From: an uncultured Oceanospirillaceae bacterium
GTDB lineage: Bacteria > Pseudomonadota > Gammaproteobacteria > Pseudomonadales > Balneatricaceae
Direction of reading: 5' to 3'
Assembly (NCBI GenBank): GCA_937138495.1
Contig: CAKZPE010000011.1
Coordinates: 1-64,000, forward strand
Length of the DNA: 64,000 nt
Shown here: one piece after another, positions 10,393 through 18,785 of the stretch
Numbering within the stretch: position 1 is the first letter of the stretch
How the letters are laid out: each line of letters begins with the position of its first letter
Made by a program: the position numbers and the translations under genes
Notes under the pieces: model-generated
What the model was told of the DNA's origin: nothing
Databases searched by the model: none
Seen by the model: only the letters and a program-made list of their open reading frames with translations

Positions 10393-10419
10393 TTAATATC
10401 AGTCCCGATCAGACAACAC

Positions 10420-11082
10420 TTACAAAATATGCGTTTCTACCCGCAGCAGATCCGCCAGTTCAAGCAATAATCGGTCGCCAGGGTTAATGGCACCGACACC
10501 TGCCGGTGTGCCGGTCATGACCACATCGCCGGGTAACAGGGTAAAATGGTGGCTCATATAGGCGATCAGCGCATAAATCTTATGCACCATCAGGCGGCTG
10601 TTACCGGCCTGACGCAACTCACCGTTCAACGTCAGGCTCAGGCTAATATCATCAATGTCGGTGATCGCTGCCGGCTCCACAAAGGCAGACAGCGGGCAGG
10701 AAGCATCAAACGCCTTGGCTTTCTCCCAGGGGTAGCCGCGCTCCTTCAGCTTGGTCTGCAGATCACGTAAAGTCAGATCCAGCCCAAGGCCAACACCGGC
10801 AACGGCCCCTTCCACCACAAACTTATTGGCATTCTTCAGCGGCTCACCGATGAGAATAGCAATCTCGGTTTCGTAGTGTACTTCGCCGTAATCCAGCGGG
10901 ATCTCCAGCGGTTCAGCCATATCGGCTACCGCGGTAGAAGGCTTCATAAACAACATCGGCTGGCTGGGCACCGGGTTATCCAGCTCCGCGGCATGCTCGG
11001 CATAATTGCGGCCAACACAGATCACTTTACCGACCGGCAGATCAACGGCGGTACCATCTACATACTGATGTTTATATTGCAT
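10420..11082 (-). CDS. Fumarylacetoacetate hydrolase family protein (YcgM-like)
   Basis: A 220-residue FAH-fold protein. Conserved blocks are VICVGRNYAEHAAEL near residue 20, the metal-binding acidic residues in YETEIAILIGE, the LDLTLRDLQ block, and MTGTPAGVG near the C-terminus. Small FAH proteins of this kind act as acylpyruvases or oxaloacetate decarboxylase/tautomerases using a divalent metal, and the exact substrate cannot be read from sequence. It is followed 27 bases later by hemJ on the same strand, so the two may be co-transcribed. Confidence 0.85.
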   Translation of the reverse strand: MQYKHQYVDGTAVDLPVGKVICVGRNYAEHAAELDNPVPSQPMLFMKPSTAVADMAEPLEIPLDYGEVHYETEIAILIGEPLKNANKFVVEGAVAGVGLGLDLTLRDLQTKLKERGYPWEKAKAFDASCPLSAFVEPAAITDIDDISLSLTLNGELRQAGNSRLMVHKIYALIAYMSHHFTLLPGDVVMTGTPAGVGAINPGDRLLLELADLLRVETHIL

Positions 11083-11320
11083 CGTGAATCCCGTTCTGTT
11101 GTTTATGCGCCAAGATCATACTCCGCCCCTATACAGACCTCAACGCACAGTTAGTCATATAAGGCGCTTAGCTGACAACAAAAGCCGCGAGCAAACACCG
11201 ATAAGCTGACAGCCATTTCTGAAGCAAACAAACCGAACGCGACATAGCGGTTGCCCGGCAGTGACAACACCCCGCGGAATACCTATTATTGGCGCACATT
11301 TAATTAACAGGAATACCGCC

Positions 11321-11602
11321 ATGTTACAGGTAAACGAATATTTTGAAGGCGCCGTAAAATCTATCGGCTTTGAAAACGGTGAAGGCCAGGTAACTTCCGG
11401 TGTAATGGCCGCCGGCGAATACACCTTCGGCACCTCACAGGACGAGCTGATGAAAGTCATGAGCGGTGAACTGATTGTTAAACTGCCAGGTTCTGACGAA
11501 TGGCAGACATTCGCCTCCGGCAGCGAATTCAACGTTGCCGCGAACCAGTCTTTCGACGTAAAGGTAGCGGCCCCAACTGCCTACCTGTGCTACTACAGCT
11601 AA
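11321..11602 (+). CDS. ppnP: Pyrimidine/purine nucleoside phosphorylase PpnP
   Basis: A 93-residue cupin (former DUF1255, YaiE) that phosphorolyses several nucleosides. The product [19 protein letters not shown] continues to [33 protein letters not shown] and the terminal TAYLCYYS, all family signatures. I use the ATG at 11321, because the upstream in-frame start at 11261 adds sequence not found in the family. It is the last core gene before the accessory island. Confidence 0.93.
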   Translation: MLQVNEYFEGAVKSIGFENGEGQVTSGVMAAGEYTFGTSQDELMKVMSGELIVKLPGSDEWQTFASGSEFNVAANQSFDVKVAAPTAYLCYYS

Positions 11603-11678
11603 GCGATTTTGGCTGAAGAACCGGCCAGCGACAACGTTGGCCGGTTTCCTTAGCAGCAAACCTGCTCAGAAATAAGAG

Positions 11679-11971
11679 CTAATTTGTCGGCCACTGCCGG
11701 GCTTCGTGAAGAACCCTTAATACTCAATACAGCCCGATGTTAAACGCTCCCGATACACAACGATAAAAGGAATACCATCAATCACAAGCTCTCTTGTGTT
11801 GTTGACTCGCCCTTGCCGCCCGGCACGGGGATGTTCAGATAATATAAGGTGAACGCTATCGATAATATTGATGACAACATCAATAGCGATCAGGGGATCA
11901 TTGTCTTCGGAAATATATGCTTCAATTTGCTCAAGATCAGTATATGCAAGATCAGTCCATTTGAGCTGCAC
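11679..11971 (-). pseudogene. ParE/RelE-type toxin gene with a C-terminal frameshift
   Basis: Reading begins at a GTG at 11971, overlapping the antitoxin stop by 20 bases as is usual for such pairs. The product (VQLKWTDLAYTDLEQIEAYI through IDGIPFIVVYRERLTSGC) is a ParE-type toxin fold. In the open frame it ends IEY at 11717. Shifting by one base restores LRVLHEARQWPTN and a stop at 11679, the canonical ParE C-terminus, so one base (GAG-ATA-TTA to GAG-TATTA) appears lost near 11720. The loss removes the last strand and the conserved C-terminal W/P. The toxin is probably dead or weakened unless this is a sequencing error. Confidence 0.8.
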
Positions 11972-12200
11972 GTTTAGACTCCCAACTGGCTTTAACGTCT
12001 GCATGATCGGTAAGACGCCCTTCATCAGCAGCGTGTATACCTTTCTCCACCTCAATAACAAACCGGTCTTCACGGGCAACGTATAACTTAATCGCTTCAG
12101 CCATCAGCCATTCACGGGGCCTGTCCATTGCCTCAGCCATTTGCCCGATACGTTTTAAGGTTTCATCATCCAGTGTTACTGAAGTAGTTTTTAAAGACAC
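11952..12200 (-). CDS. Ribbon-helix-helix antitoxin (CopG/ParD-like)
   Basis: An 82-residue protein with an N-terminal ribbon-helix-helix DNA-binding domain: beta strand LKTTSVTLDD, helix TLKRIGQMAEAMDR, then PREWLMAEAIKLYVAREDRF. The acidic tail (HAADEGRLTDHADVKASWES) should wrap the toxin. In this type II family the antitoxin represses the operon and neutralises the gyrase- or ribosome-targeting toxin. It is the first gene of a two-gene unit with the frameshifted toxin. With the toxin broken, it may now act as an orphan that neutralises related toxins. Confidence 0.88.
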   Translation of the reverse strand: MSLKTTSVTLDDETLKRIGQMAEAMDRPREWLMAEAIKLYVAREDRFVIEVEKGIHAADEGRLTDHADVKASWESKRAAQMD

Positions 12201-12303
12201 GGTGATTCTCCGGAATTCTCTGCGAACCTAAACTATAGCGAACATGACTTTCGCTGTCTGCTTAAGCGCTATTATCAGCATGCCTGGCACCCCGCCTTTG
12301 AGA

Positions 12304-12714
12304 CTAGTCAATAGTCTCTGCCTCACGGCAACGGTAAGCTTCTAAGTGCTTCTCTACCTCAATTAAATATTCATTCCAGCCACGCAGCATCGCCAGTGCC
12401 TGTATATAGGGCAGGTCATCCATCAGCACACCCTCAAAATACACCGCACTGCGGCGGTTATCCCCTTCCCTCCGGTAAATACTGTCCGGCGGTGCAGGAT
12501 CACCCGACAGATCCGTCGGCAACTCATCGCCCTTCACGGGCTTTAGAATCTGTAGCCGAACGGTATTCCCCGTGCTATGAATGATTGTATGCGCCCCACG
12601 CCGGTTCAGGCTGAAGCTGAGCATCACCAAACCGCCAAAAAAGGCCGAAAGCGCCATTAAGTGTTTGCGGGTATAGGTTGCAGCAGGCTGCTGCGGAGGT
12701 ATGAGCGGTTCCAT
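12304..12714 (-). CDS. Hypothetical single-pass membrane protein
   Basis: A 136-residue protein I do not recognise. A proline-rich start (MEPLIPPQQPAATYTRK) leads to one membrane segment at about residues 19-35 (LMALSAFFGGLVMLSFSL), then a soluble domain with a C-terminal helical part (YIQALAMLRGWNEYLIEVEK). It is transcribed away from the HTH regulator at 12893, and the shared upstream region contains palindromic operators, so it may be controlled by that regulator. A short perfect inverted repeat (GAGACTA/TAGTCTC, 12300-12318) straddles its stop. Confidence 0.6.
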   Translation of the reverse strand: MEPLIPPQQPAATYTRKHLMALSAFFGGLVMLSFSLNRRGAHTIIHSTGNTVRLQILKPVKGDELPTDLSGDPAPPDSIYRREGDNRRSAVYFEGVLMDDLPYIQALAMLRGWNEYLIEVEKHLEAYRCREAETID

Positions 12715-12821
12715 TGCGGTTGAAACTCCCTGTAAGTGCCTTGTTTACGCTGAAAAAATCGTTCCGGCGTTTGTGCATCCATGCTGTTGCCTATAGAGTT
12801 GTCTTTAGAGAGAAAAACAAC

Positions 12822-12881
12822 ATGGTTAAATATTAACCATCTATTGCTTAGCCATCAATACCGAGTAGTTAATATTTAACT
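12822..12881. promoter_or_regulatory. Two palindromic operators in front of the HTH gene
   Basis: ATGGTTAAATATTAACCAT (12822-12840) is a perfect 8-bp inverted repeat with a 3-base centre. AGTTAATATTTAACT (12867-12881) is a second with the same TTAA-N3-TTAA core. Their centres are 43 bases apart, about four helical turns on one face of the DNA. They lie between the divergent genes at 12714 and 12893 and most likely bind the adjacent HTH protein for autoregulation. Confidence 0.6.
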
Positions 12882-12892
12882 AATTTATTTCT

Positions 12893-13177
12893 ATGATGCG
12901 AGAGAGACTGATAGCTTTGGTTAATCATACCTGTGAAACCAAAAGCATTCATAAAGAGTTTTCTGAGAAAACTGGATTATCCAGAAGCGTGATTAAGAAC
13001 CTGTTGAACGGAGTACAACGTTTCAATGAGGATCACATCCGCCTCATCACAACTGCATTCCCCCAATATAAAATGTGGTTCGTCTTCGGCCAGACACAGC
13101 CTGAAACAGCACAAACCAGCCCAGAGCTTGAAGAGGTAGCAGGTAGCTACGGAAAAACAGAGACGGATACGCAATAG
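12893..13177 (+). CDS. Small HTH regulator of the accessory/phage type
   Basis: A 94-residue protein with a helix-turn-helix in residues 15-55 (IHKEFSEKTGLSRSVIKNLL) followed by the block FPQYKMWFVFGQTQPETAQT and an SPE-rich tail. The FPQY-W-FGQ-PE-QTSPE pattern is that of a family of small Cro-like proteins common in Pseudomonas accessory regions. Two starts (12893, 12896) are possible, and no strong ribosome binding site is visible. Palindromic operators sit just upstream, suggesting autorepression and control of the divergent gene at 12714. Confidence 0.7.
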   Translation: MMRERLIALVNHTCETKSIHKEFSEKTGLSRSVIKNLLNGVQRFNEDHIRLITTAFPQYKMWFVFGQTQPETAQTSPELEEVAGSYGKTETDTQ

Positions 13178-13275
13178 CGTAAAGGATCAGGGAACGCTGG
13201 CTAAGATAATAATGACCAGCGGGGCGCATGCAACATATGGATAATGAAGGCTTACACTGAAATCAGGGAAAGGAT

Positions 13276-13953
13276 ATGGTTAAAAAACTACTGCATTATG
13301 TCGGCCTGTCTCTCGCCGTATCTATTGGCGTACTAATTGCTCTCCAGCTCTCTGAACCTGTATCCAAATTAATAACATCATATCTGACGACCGATTTATC
13401 GGCTGAAAAGATAACAAAATCTGAATCACAAGCTCCTATGAATATGGAACAGATCTTTGCAGAGTTTGAAAAAGACGAAAAAAGATCACTATCCGATAAA
13501 GGCCAGCAACTACAAATAAGCTGCGACGCCTGGACATCTGCTTATCAAAGCCAACAAAATACAAGATCAAAAGAGTTAATGATTGAGTACTGCCTTAGAA
13601 AGCAGACCTTCATAAGAGAAGGAAGAGACTTAGCACCTGCAATATTTCAAGACCGCTACCAATCCGCTGAGATAATTCGAGAACCTGAGTCTGAATCAGA
13701 AGCCGCAAATTACATTAAAGGAGTACTCTATCTAAGCGACCAGAACTTCTCTCAAAAACCTGAATGGCTGGAAAGAAAAGAAAGTAAAACAGGAAAGGAA
13801 ATGGAATTAGTCTGCAATACATGGCTAACTGAATACACAACTACTCGAAGTGTAAGAGCACATGAGCTTGCGTATGAAAACTGTATTAAACTTCAAAAAT
13901 ATATTTTTGGAGGACCTGTTAGAACTGCAAAATCGACACATAATAAAAAATAA
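13276..13953 (+). CDS. Membrane-anchored protein with an internal duplication, unknown function
   Basis: A 225-residue protein with a single N-terminal membrane anchor (about residues 8-25) and the rest probably periplasmic. The soluble part contains two copies of a motif of about 40 residues: one begins GQQLQISCDAWTSAY and ends YCLRKQTFIREG, the other begins GKEMELVCNTWLTEY and ends NCIKLQKYIFGG. Each copy has the pattern C-x2-W-x3-Y, then R-x2-EL-x3-(E)-x-C. The paired cysteines may form disulfides. A good ribosome site (AAAGGA) precedes the ATG. It is AT-rich and ends 44 bases from convergent gajB, so it belongs to the island. No family recognised. Confidence 0.6.
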   Translation: MVKKLLHYVGLSLAVSIGVLIALQLSEPVSKLITSYLTTDLSAEKITKSESQAPMNMEQIFAEFEKDEKRSLSDKGQQLQISCDAWTSAYQSQQNTRSKELMIEYCLRKQTFIREGRDLAPAIFQDRYQSAEIIREPESESEAANYIKGVLYLSDQNFSQKPEWLERKESKTGKEMELVCNTWLTEYTTTRSVRAHELAYENCIKLQKYIFGGPVRTAKSTHNKK

Positions 13954-13955
13954 AA

Positions 13956-13980
13956 AGCTGACTCAATATTTAAGCCAGCT
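13956..13980. terminator. Possible bidirectional terminator between convergent genes
   Basis: AGCTG (13956-13960) and CAGCT (13976-13980) form an interrupted stem that extends inward, with A-rich sequence before and T/A-rich sequence after. It lies in the 44-base gap between the membrane-anchored protein and gajB. The T run is weak. Confidence 0.35.
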
Positions 13981-13997
13981 CATAATTAAAATAACAA

Positions 13998-15677
13998 CTA
14001 ATGTTCTACACAAATAAATTTACATTCGTTAGCTAAATAATTATAAATTAGCTTTAATGACTTCCTCGTTGAAATTCTGTTATCGTAATACCTATTAACA
14101 CTTCTATGAGATCTATATGAACTATAAGTAATATAGATCTTCTCTTTAGCTCGCGATAAAGCAACATATATTGCACAGTTATCTTCAAATTGAGCTTTAT
14201 TATAGTTCCAGAATGCTTGATCCTCTAAACCAACAAAAAAAACAGCTTTATATTCTAAACCTTTACATTTATGGATATTCATTACTTGAACAGTATTTTC
14301 CGTTCTAAATAGTTTAACAGCCTCCTGCAAAGAGTTTGCTTGTGAGCACATTGTCCTAAAATGTACTTCTAAATTTTGGACAACCTTATTTAAATATGTA
14401 TTTGATTTATACTGTTTCCATCTTGATTTAATTTTGCTTTTCCCAAGAAAATCTATGAAGGAATATACATATTGTACGACACTATCAATTTTATCACATA
14501 TCATTAAACGTTCTTTCTGCAAGACTATATAATGAACTAGATCAATATAAAGTTTTTCTTCTCTATCATCAAAACAGTCAATTTTATTTAGAGACAAGTT
14601 AATTTCATGAAGCTTAGTAATAACCTTCGGAGTAGAATCTGTGATTGCTTCTAAGAAAAATGAGAAAAGTTGACCAACCGGCTCATTTAATAAATCTCTC
14701 AAATCAGAAACATCTAGATTGTTTATACCATTAATTGATAATTTTTCACGAACTTTTTCCGTGTAACTTGATGCGTGCTGCTTAGTTAGTATGCAAATAT
14801 CATCTAAACATACGCCATTAGCACTTAATTTAATAATTTCATCAACTATAAAATTTGCTTCGTCAAACTCACCATCAAAAAAGTTAATCGTGCAATTATC
14901 AGTAGACTCTATCGAATCACCCATAAAATCATCTTCATTTATACAACTAAGAAAAGATGACAACCTTCCTTGTATTTCTAAAGAAGCTCTGTGATTTTTT
15001 AACAAATGCATACTTTGAGCAGAAAAATCACTTAAAAACTCATTAAAAACTGTTTTCCTAGCACCTGCAAAAACCATTATACATTGATTAATATCTCCTA
15101 CAGCAATAATCTCAGTAGCTGTATTCTGAAATAATAATATTAATAACTGATATTGTTCAGGTGTAACATCTTGAAACTCATCAACAAAAACATACTCGTA
15201 TGTATGTGAAAACAATTGTCTAATATCATGTCTTGCCTCTAATATGCCAATTGCTAACCCAATGATATCACTCATTAATATTCTAATGTTTCCATGTGCT
15301 TCGCTCTGTCGAAAAACGATATCATAATTATCTACAGGTCTTATCGCTTCTGGTAAAGATGCTTTAAATCTATCTACTATACTTTTACAAAATGCATGAA
15401 AAGTAAAAGAATCAAACCGTTCTGAATCTAATCCACATCTTTTATTTATTCTTTTCTTAATGTTTGACTGAGCTTCAACTTTAGATGTAAGTGAAAGTAT
15501 TCTCTTAGGCCATAAACTTTTTTTGCACATAAACAAGTAACTAGACTTCTGTGCTAACAATTCTGTTTTTCCTGAACCTGCCCCCGCTAAAACAGCTATT
15601 GATCCAGTACTATTAATTACATCCATTAGTTCTTTAGTAGGCTCAATACCATCCGTAGGCTGCCATTCATTCATCAT
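13998..15677 (-). CDS. gajB: UvrD/Rep-family helicase, GajB-like (Gabija defence)
   Basis: A 559-residue superfamily 1 helicase with all core motifs: Walker A AGAGSGKT (31-38), motif II FVDEFQDVTPEQYQLL, motif III AVGDINQCIMVFAGARKTVF, motif V MNIHKCKGLEYKAVFFVGLE and motif VI YVALSRAKEKIYITYS. It is shorter than UvrD or PcrA, as Gabija GajB proteins are. It overlaps the end of the OLD nuclease gene by ATGA (15674-15677), so the two are translationally coupled. In Gabija, GajB binds DNA ends and pairs with GajA to cut phage DNA. Codon use is AT-rich against the flanking core genes. Confidence 0.85.
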   Translation of the reverse strand: MMNEWQPTDGIEPTKELMDVINSTGSIAVLAGAGSGKTELLAQKSSYLFMCKKSLWPKRILSLTSKVEAQSNIKKRINKRCGLDSERFDSFTFHAFCKSIVDRFKASLPEAIRPVDNYDIVFRQSEAHGNIRILMSDIIGLAIGILEARHDIRQLFSHTYEYVFVDEFQDVTPEQYQLLILLFQNTATEIIAVGDINQCIMVFAGARKTVFNEFLSDFSAQSMHLLKNHRASLEIQGRLSSFLSCINEDDFMGDSIESTDNCTINFFDGEFDEANFIVDEIIKLSANGVCLDDICILTKQHASSYTEKVREKLSINGINNLDVSDLRDLLNEPVGQLFSFFLEAITDSTPKVITKLHEINLSLNKIDCFDDREEKLYIDLVHYIVLQKERLMICDKIDSVVQYVYSFIDFLGKSKIKSRWKQYKSNTYLNKVVQNLEVHFRTMCSQANSLQEAVKLFRTENTVQVMNIHKCKGLEYKAVFFVGLEDQAFWNYNKAQFEDNCAIYVALSRAKEKIYITYSSYRSHRSVNRYYDNRISTRKSLKLIYNYLANECKFICVEH

Positions 15678-17701
15678 TCTATGACCTCATTAGTAAGTGC
15701 AATTATTACTGCAGCTAGGCGATGAACTTCAGGAGGCAGACGCTCAATGATTTCTTGATCAGTAAGATCATCTTCTATCCTTGAAAAGATGCGAACGTGT
15801 GAAGCTGGCTTACTCTTATTTGATAAAAATCGGTATCTATACCATTTAAATTTATTTAAATATTCTTCTCCAAAGTCAAAACGAATCCCACTATTGCCTT
15901 GCTTCAGAACAGCAGTTTCTAGTTCCTCAACTTTCTTATCACCTTCAACATTTACAGGCCCTCGTTCTCCATAACTAGTATCTACTTCACAGTAAAAATC
16001 AGGAAAACTAGATATCATTGAGTAATCTAAATCTATCGGAGAGGAGAAAAAAACATTACAATTCTCAAGCTCATTAACAATATTAACGACATCCCCATTA
16101 AAGTCACTATAAGACAATTTATATTCAAGAGGATTTTGATCGCTATTCCATTCCGGCATATGATCAGCGATTTCCTGATATAAGTATTTACTTTTTTTAG
16201 CTCCATACTTATTAAGCTGATTGATAATATATTTTAGTCTGCCAAAACCACCACCACTCCGATCTACATCTAAATCAAGAAGTGTAACATATGGTATTTT
16301 TATTGAATCAAGCAACCGCCAAAAATGGTTTACGTGTTTACCCCCAAGAGGCACTATAGATATAGAATATTCATCAATATTAGCGTTATATTTACTAAGT
16401 ATTTTTGGAAGCAAAACTTTTTCGCTATCACCCTCCCCAAGAACTACAAGCTTAGAAAAGTATATTTCTGGGAATGCTTTTACAGCTTCACTTATATACT
16501 TAGCTTGTTCATCTTCATCGGAGGGTAGTTCTAAAGAGGAAATATGAGAACTTTCTGTTTCAGCACACAGTCTAAAATGTCTTATTTGAAGTGGTTCTAT
16601 ACGACTAATCAATGATGATGAATGAGTAGAAACAACTGCTTGACAATAATCATTCCCCCCATACTCTTTTATTAAATTAATTATCCTACCTAAGTAGTGT
16701 GGAGACAAATGATTTTCTGGTTCCTCTAAAGAAATTAAACTAAATATTGGAATTCTTATCTTCCCAGGATCAAAATTAGTTTCAGCTTTGTTCATAATTG
16801 ACTGTCTGGTCTCTTTATCAATGTCAAACAATGCTTTTGTCAAAGAAAAATATACTAATGATTTTTGTCCATCGCTCAGGCTACTTGTTTCAACTTTTCT
16901 TCCTGCTTCATCAGGCATAAACTGGAGTTGTATTAATTTAAGAATCTCATCTATATCTGATAATGGAAAATACAACCCAGCCTCACTTAAATAACGACCT
17001 TTATAAATTTTTGACCAGTTTCTATTTATTGCTTCAGATATTTGAACTAAAGCTGGATTTCCACTTGTTAGATCATTCAGTTTTTGTGCTTTACTTTCAA
17101 ACTTTTCCTGCTCTCCTTCAGACCAACTTATAGCTTTTAACAACCTCCCCAAAATTGCTCTAGAAGAATACTTTAACTGAAGTAAAGGATCTCTATTTGC
17201 AGGAATATATGTTACCTGTATTGAATTACGAACTGCTGCTGTCAAAGGTGTTTTATCATCATCTTCAGGTGTACTCATATCACCATCAATAACCCAAATA
17301 TTTTCTTCTATATCTCCAACTGGATTATATTCATAGCTAATACTAGCTTCTAACCTTACTCTAAACATCACTTCTTTTGAATTAACCCCAGTCACTAATC
17401 CATTTATTAACACAGGAATCGAAGGATTATCATCAGTAAGTTTAATTATAAAAAAAGCATCTATGATGATATTTTTATTGTGAAACCTATCCTCAACAAA
17501 TTTAGTATAAAAATCAGAAGGATTAATTTTTCTCAATCCTATATCTATTGAAAATAACTTATTCAACGCCTCTAAAACCGTACTCTTACCCGTACCATTA
17601 TGCCCTACAAAAGCAGTAATATTTTTATCAAACTTTATTGTCTGCGGAGACTCAGTTGCAATGCTCTTAAAGCCTGAAATAACTAATTTATCTAAAATCA
17701 T
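15674..17701 (-). CDS. gajA: OLD-family ATP-dependent nuclease, GajA-like (Gabija defence)
   Basis: A 675-residue ABC-ATPase/TOPRIM protein. The N-terminus MILDKLVISGFKSI leads to Walker A GHNGTGKS (33-40). The ABC signature region reads ETSSLSDGQKSLVYF, and Walker B is LISLEEPENHLSPHYLGRI. The TOPRIM domain follows with the catalytic Glu in LVVLGEGDSEKVLLPKIL and the DxD in VTLLDLDVDRSGGG. OLD nucleases next to a UvrD-like helicase are the Gabija arrangement, in which nucleotide depletion by the phage releases the nuclease. I start at the ATG at 17701, which has AGGG upstream, rather than the TTG at 17722. The protein is about 100 residues longer than the Bacillus cereus GajA. Confidence 0.85.
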   Translation of the reverse strand: MILDKLVISGFKSIATESPQTIKFDKNITAFVGHNGTGKSTVLEALNKLFSIDIGLRKINPSDFYTKFVEDRFHNKNIIIDAFFIIKLTDDNPSIPVLINGLVTGVNSKEVMFRVRLEASISYEYNPVGDIEENIWVIDGDMSTPEDDDKTPLTAAVRNSIQVTYIPANRDPLLQLKYSSRAILGRLLKAISWSEGEQEKFESKAQKLNDLTSGNPALVQISEAINRNWSKIYKGRYLSEAGLYFPLSDIDEILKLIQLQFMPDEAGRKVETSSLSDGQKSLVYFSLTKALFDIDKETRQSIMNKAETNFDPGKIRIPIFSLISLEEPENHLSPHYLGRIINLIKEYGGNDYCQAVVSTHSSSLISRIEPLQIRHFRLCAETESSHISSLELPSDEDEQAKYISEAVKAFPEIYFSKLVVLGEGDSEKVLLPKILSKYNANIDEYSISIVPLGGKHVNHFWRLLDSIKIPYVTLLDLDVDRSGGGFGRLKYIINQLNKYGAKKSKYLYQEIADHMPEWNSDQNPLEYKLSYSDFNGDVVNIVNELENCNVFFSSPIDLDYSMISSFPDFYCEVDTSYGERGPVNVEGDKKVEELETAVLKQGNSGIRFDFGEEYLNKFKWYRYRFLSNKSKPASHVRIFSRIEDDLTDQEIIERLPPEVHRLAAVIIALTNEVIE

Positions 17702-17948
17702 TTTTTTCCCTAATGCAGTCAACTATCCAAATGTGATATATCTAATATTTATCAAGCAATTAACCACGATTAACTATCTATTTCAGTATCATCTTGGTAT
17801 CAGTTGCCCTTCTATTGACCTAGGTTTGTACAAAAAACAAACATCCATAAAGCATTCTGATCAACCCAAATATTTTTCTTATATTGGACACACTGCTGCT
17901 ACTTCCAATAGCCTTACCTATACGGCATAGAATAATGAGGATAATTTC

Positions 17949-18137
17949 ATGTCAGTAGGAAGAAGGATTCAGTGTGGGTTGTGGATGTACGGCCAGAAGG
18001 CACCCACGGTAAGCGTGTTATTCGACTCTCTATCTACAAGAAGCCCCACTAAGGCTGAGGCCATCCGGTTTGAGTCTTTCGTCATTGCTGGAAACGCATC
18101 CGGGAGCACACGGGAGGACAGGCCTCGTGAATACTGA
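17949..18137 (+). pseudogene. Decayed N-terminus of a phage-type tyrosine integrase
   Basis: A good ribosome site (GAGG, 8 bases upstream) precedes an ATG at 17949. Frame 0 reads MSV. A one-base shift then gives RKKDSVWVVDVRPEGTHGKR and VIRL. A second shift back gives TKAEAIRFESFVIAGNAS. Put together these match the start of P2-like integrases (MSVRK...W.VDVRPxGxxGKRxRRxFxTKAEAxRFE). No SAM-like core or catalytic R-H-R-Y domain follows, so it is a truncated, frameshifted remnant. It lies divergently upstream of gajA and marks past integration of a mobile element. Confidence 0.65.
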
Positions 18138-18207
18138 GAAATACTGTAGAATCACTGCTGAGTGAGGTATTCGAAACAGATATAAAACCTATAGAGCTAT
18201 AACTCTA

Positions 18208-18510
18208 ATGAATAAAATGTATACAGAAATGGCTTTGTTTGCTATTCCGGCTATCTTTATAGCCTCAGAATACTTTCTTGCAGGCGTTGCTCTACTGGCG
18301 ATTATAAATGCCATATATTATTTTTCTGGAGGAAGGTATGAAGCACTAAATTTTGATAACAAAATTGCTTTTCGTGTTACTGCCATACTTTTATATAGTA
18401 GCTGCGTAGGTTTTATTGATGATGCGGTATATGAGATTTTAGCTTTCTTATTTTTTGTTCCCCTTATGTTCTTTATGTTCAAGCCAGTGGAGAAACATTT
18501 AAAACAATAG
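18208..18510 (+). CDS. Small hydrophobic membrane protein, unknown function
   Basis: A 100-residue protein that is mostly membrane: helices at about 8-35 (ALFAIPAIFIASEYFLAGVA), 53-70 (AFRVTAILLYSSCVGFI) and 75-93 (VYEILAFLFFVPLMFFMF), ending in a basic tail. The ribosome site is weak and starts at 18208 or 18217 are both possible. It is AT-rich, lies between the integrase remnant and a repeat element, and has no recognisable family. Small multi-pass proteins beside defence genes are often effectors or passengers, but nothing here distinguishes these. Confidence 0.45.
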   Translation: MNKMYTEMALFAIPAIFIASEYFLAGVALLAIINAIYYFSGGRYEALNFDNKIAFRVTAILLYSSCVGFIDDAVYEILAFLFFVPLMFFMFKPVEKHLKQ

Positions 18511-18530
18511 AAGTGGAATACTATAACCAT

Positions 18531-18785
18531 AGGTAAGCATACTCTTAGCCAGGAAGATTGAGGCTAGGTCTTACCGTTTGCCCAGGCAAACGAAGTCAAG
18601 TTACATCTCCACGACAAACTTGCAAAGCCGTTCCCCCTCCTCCTTATCCGGAAGATACCAACTTAGTGGAATTTACCTGCCCAACTCACTCTAAGGTTTA
18701 CAAAGAATCAACACCTTATGTAGCTTTTTCATAATATACTAATTTTATCCTGAGCCTCTTTCAGAAACTCAGGACAACTATAAGT
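18531..18785 (+). repeat. Palindromic intergenic repeat, copy A
   Basis: It begins with stem GGTAAG (18532-18537) / CTTACC (18570-18575) enclosing TAGCC/GGCTA. The perfect hairpin GTTTGCC-CA-GGCAAAC (18576-18591) follows. A second conserved block starting TGGAATTTACCTGCCCAACT (from about 18667) runs to about 18785. It shares these blocks with copy C (21347-21560), and its left part with copy B (20291-20345). It is intergenic, holds no gene, and is probably a non-autonomous element. Confidence 0.6.

Noticed and set aside
17661-17930. Plus-strand ORF of 89 codons overlapping the gajA start
   Set aside because: It overlaps the start and upstream region of gajA antisense, is low complexity and AT-driven, and has no ribosome site.
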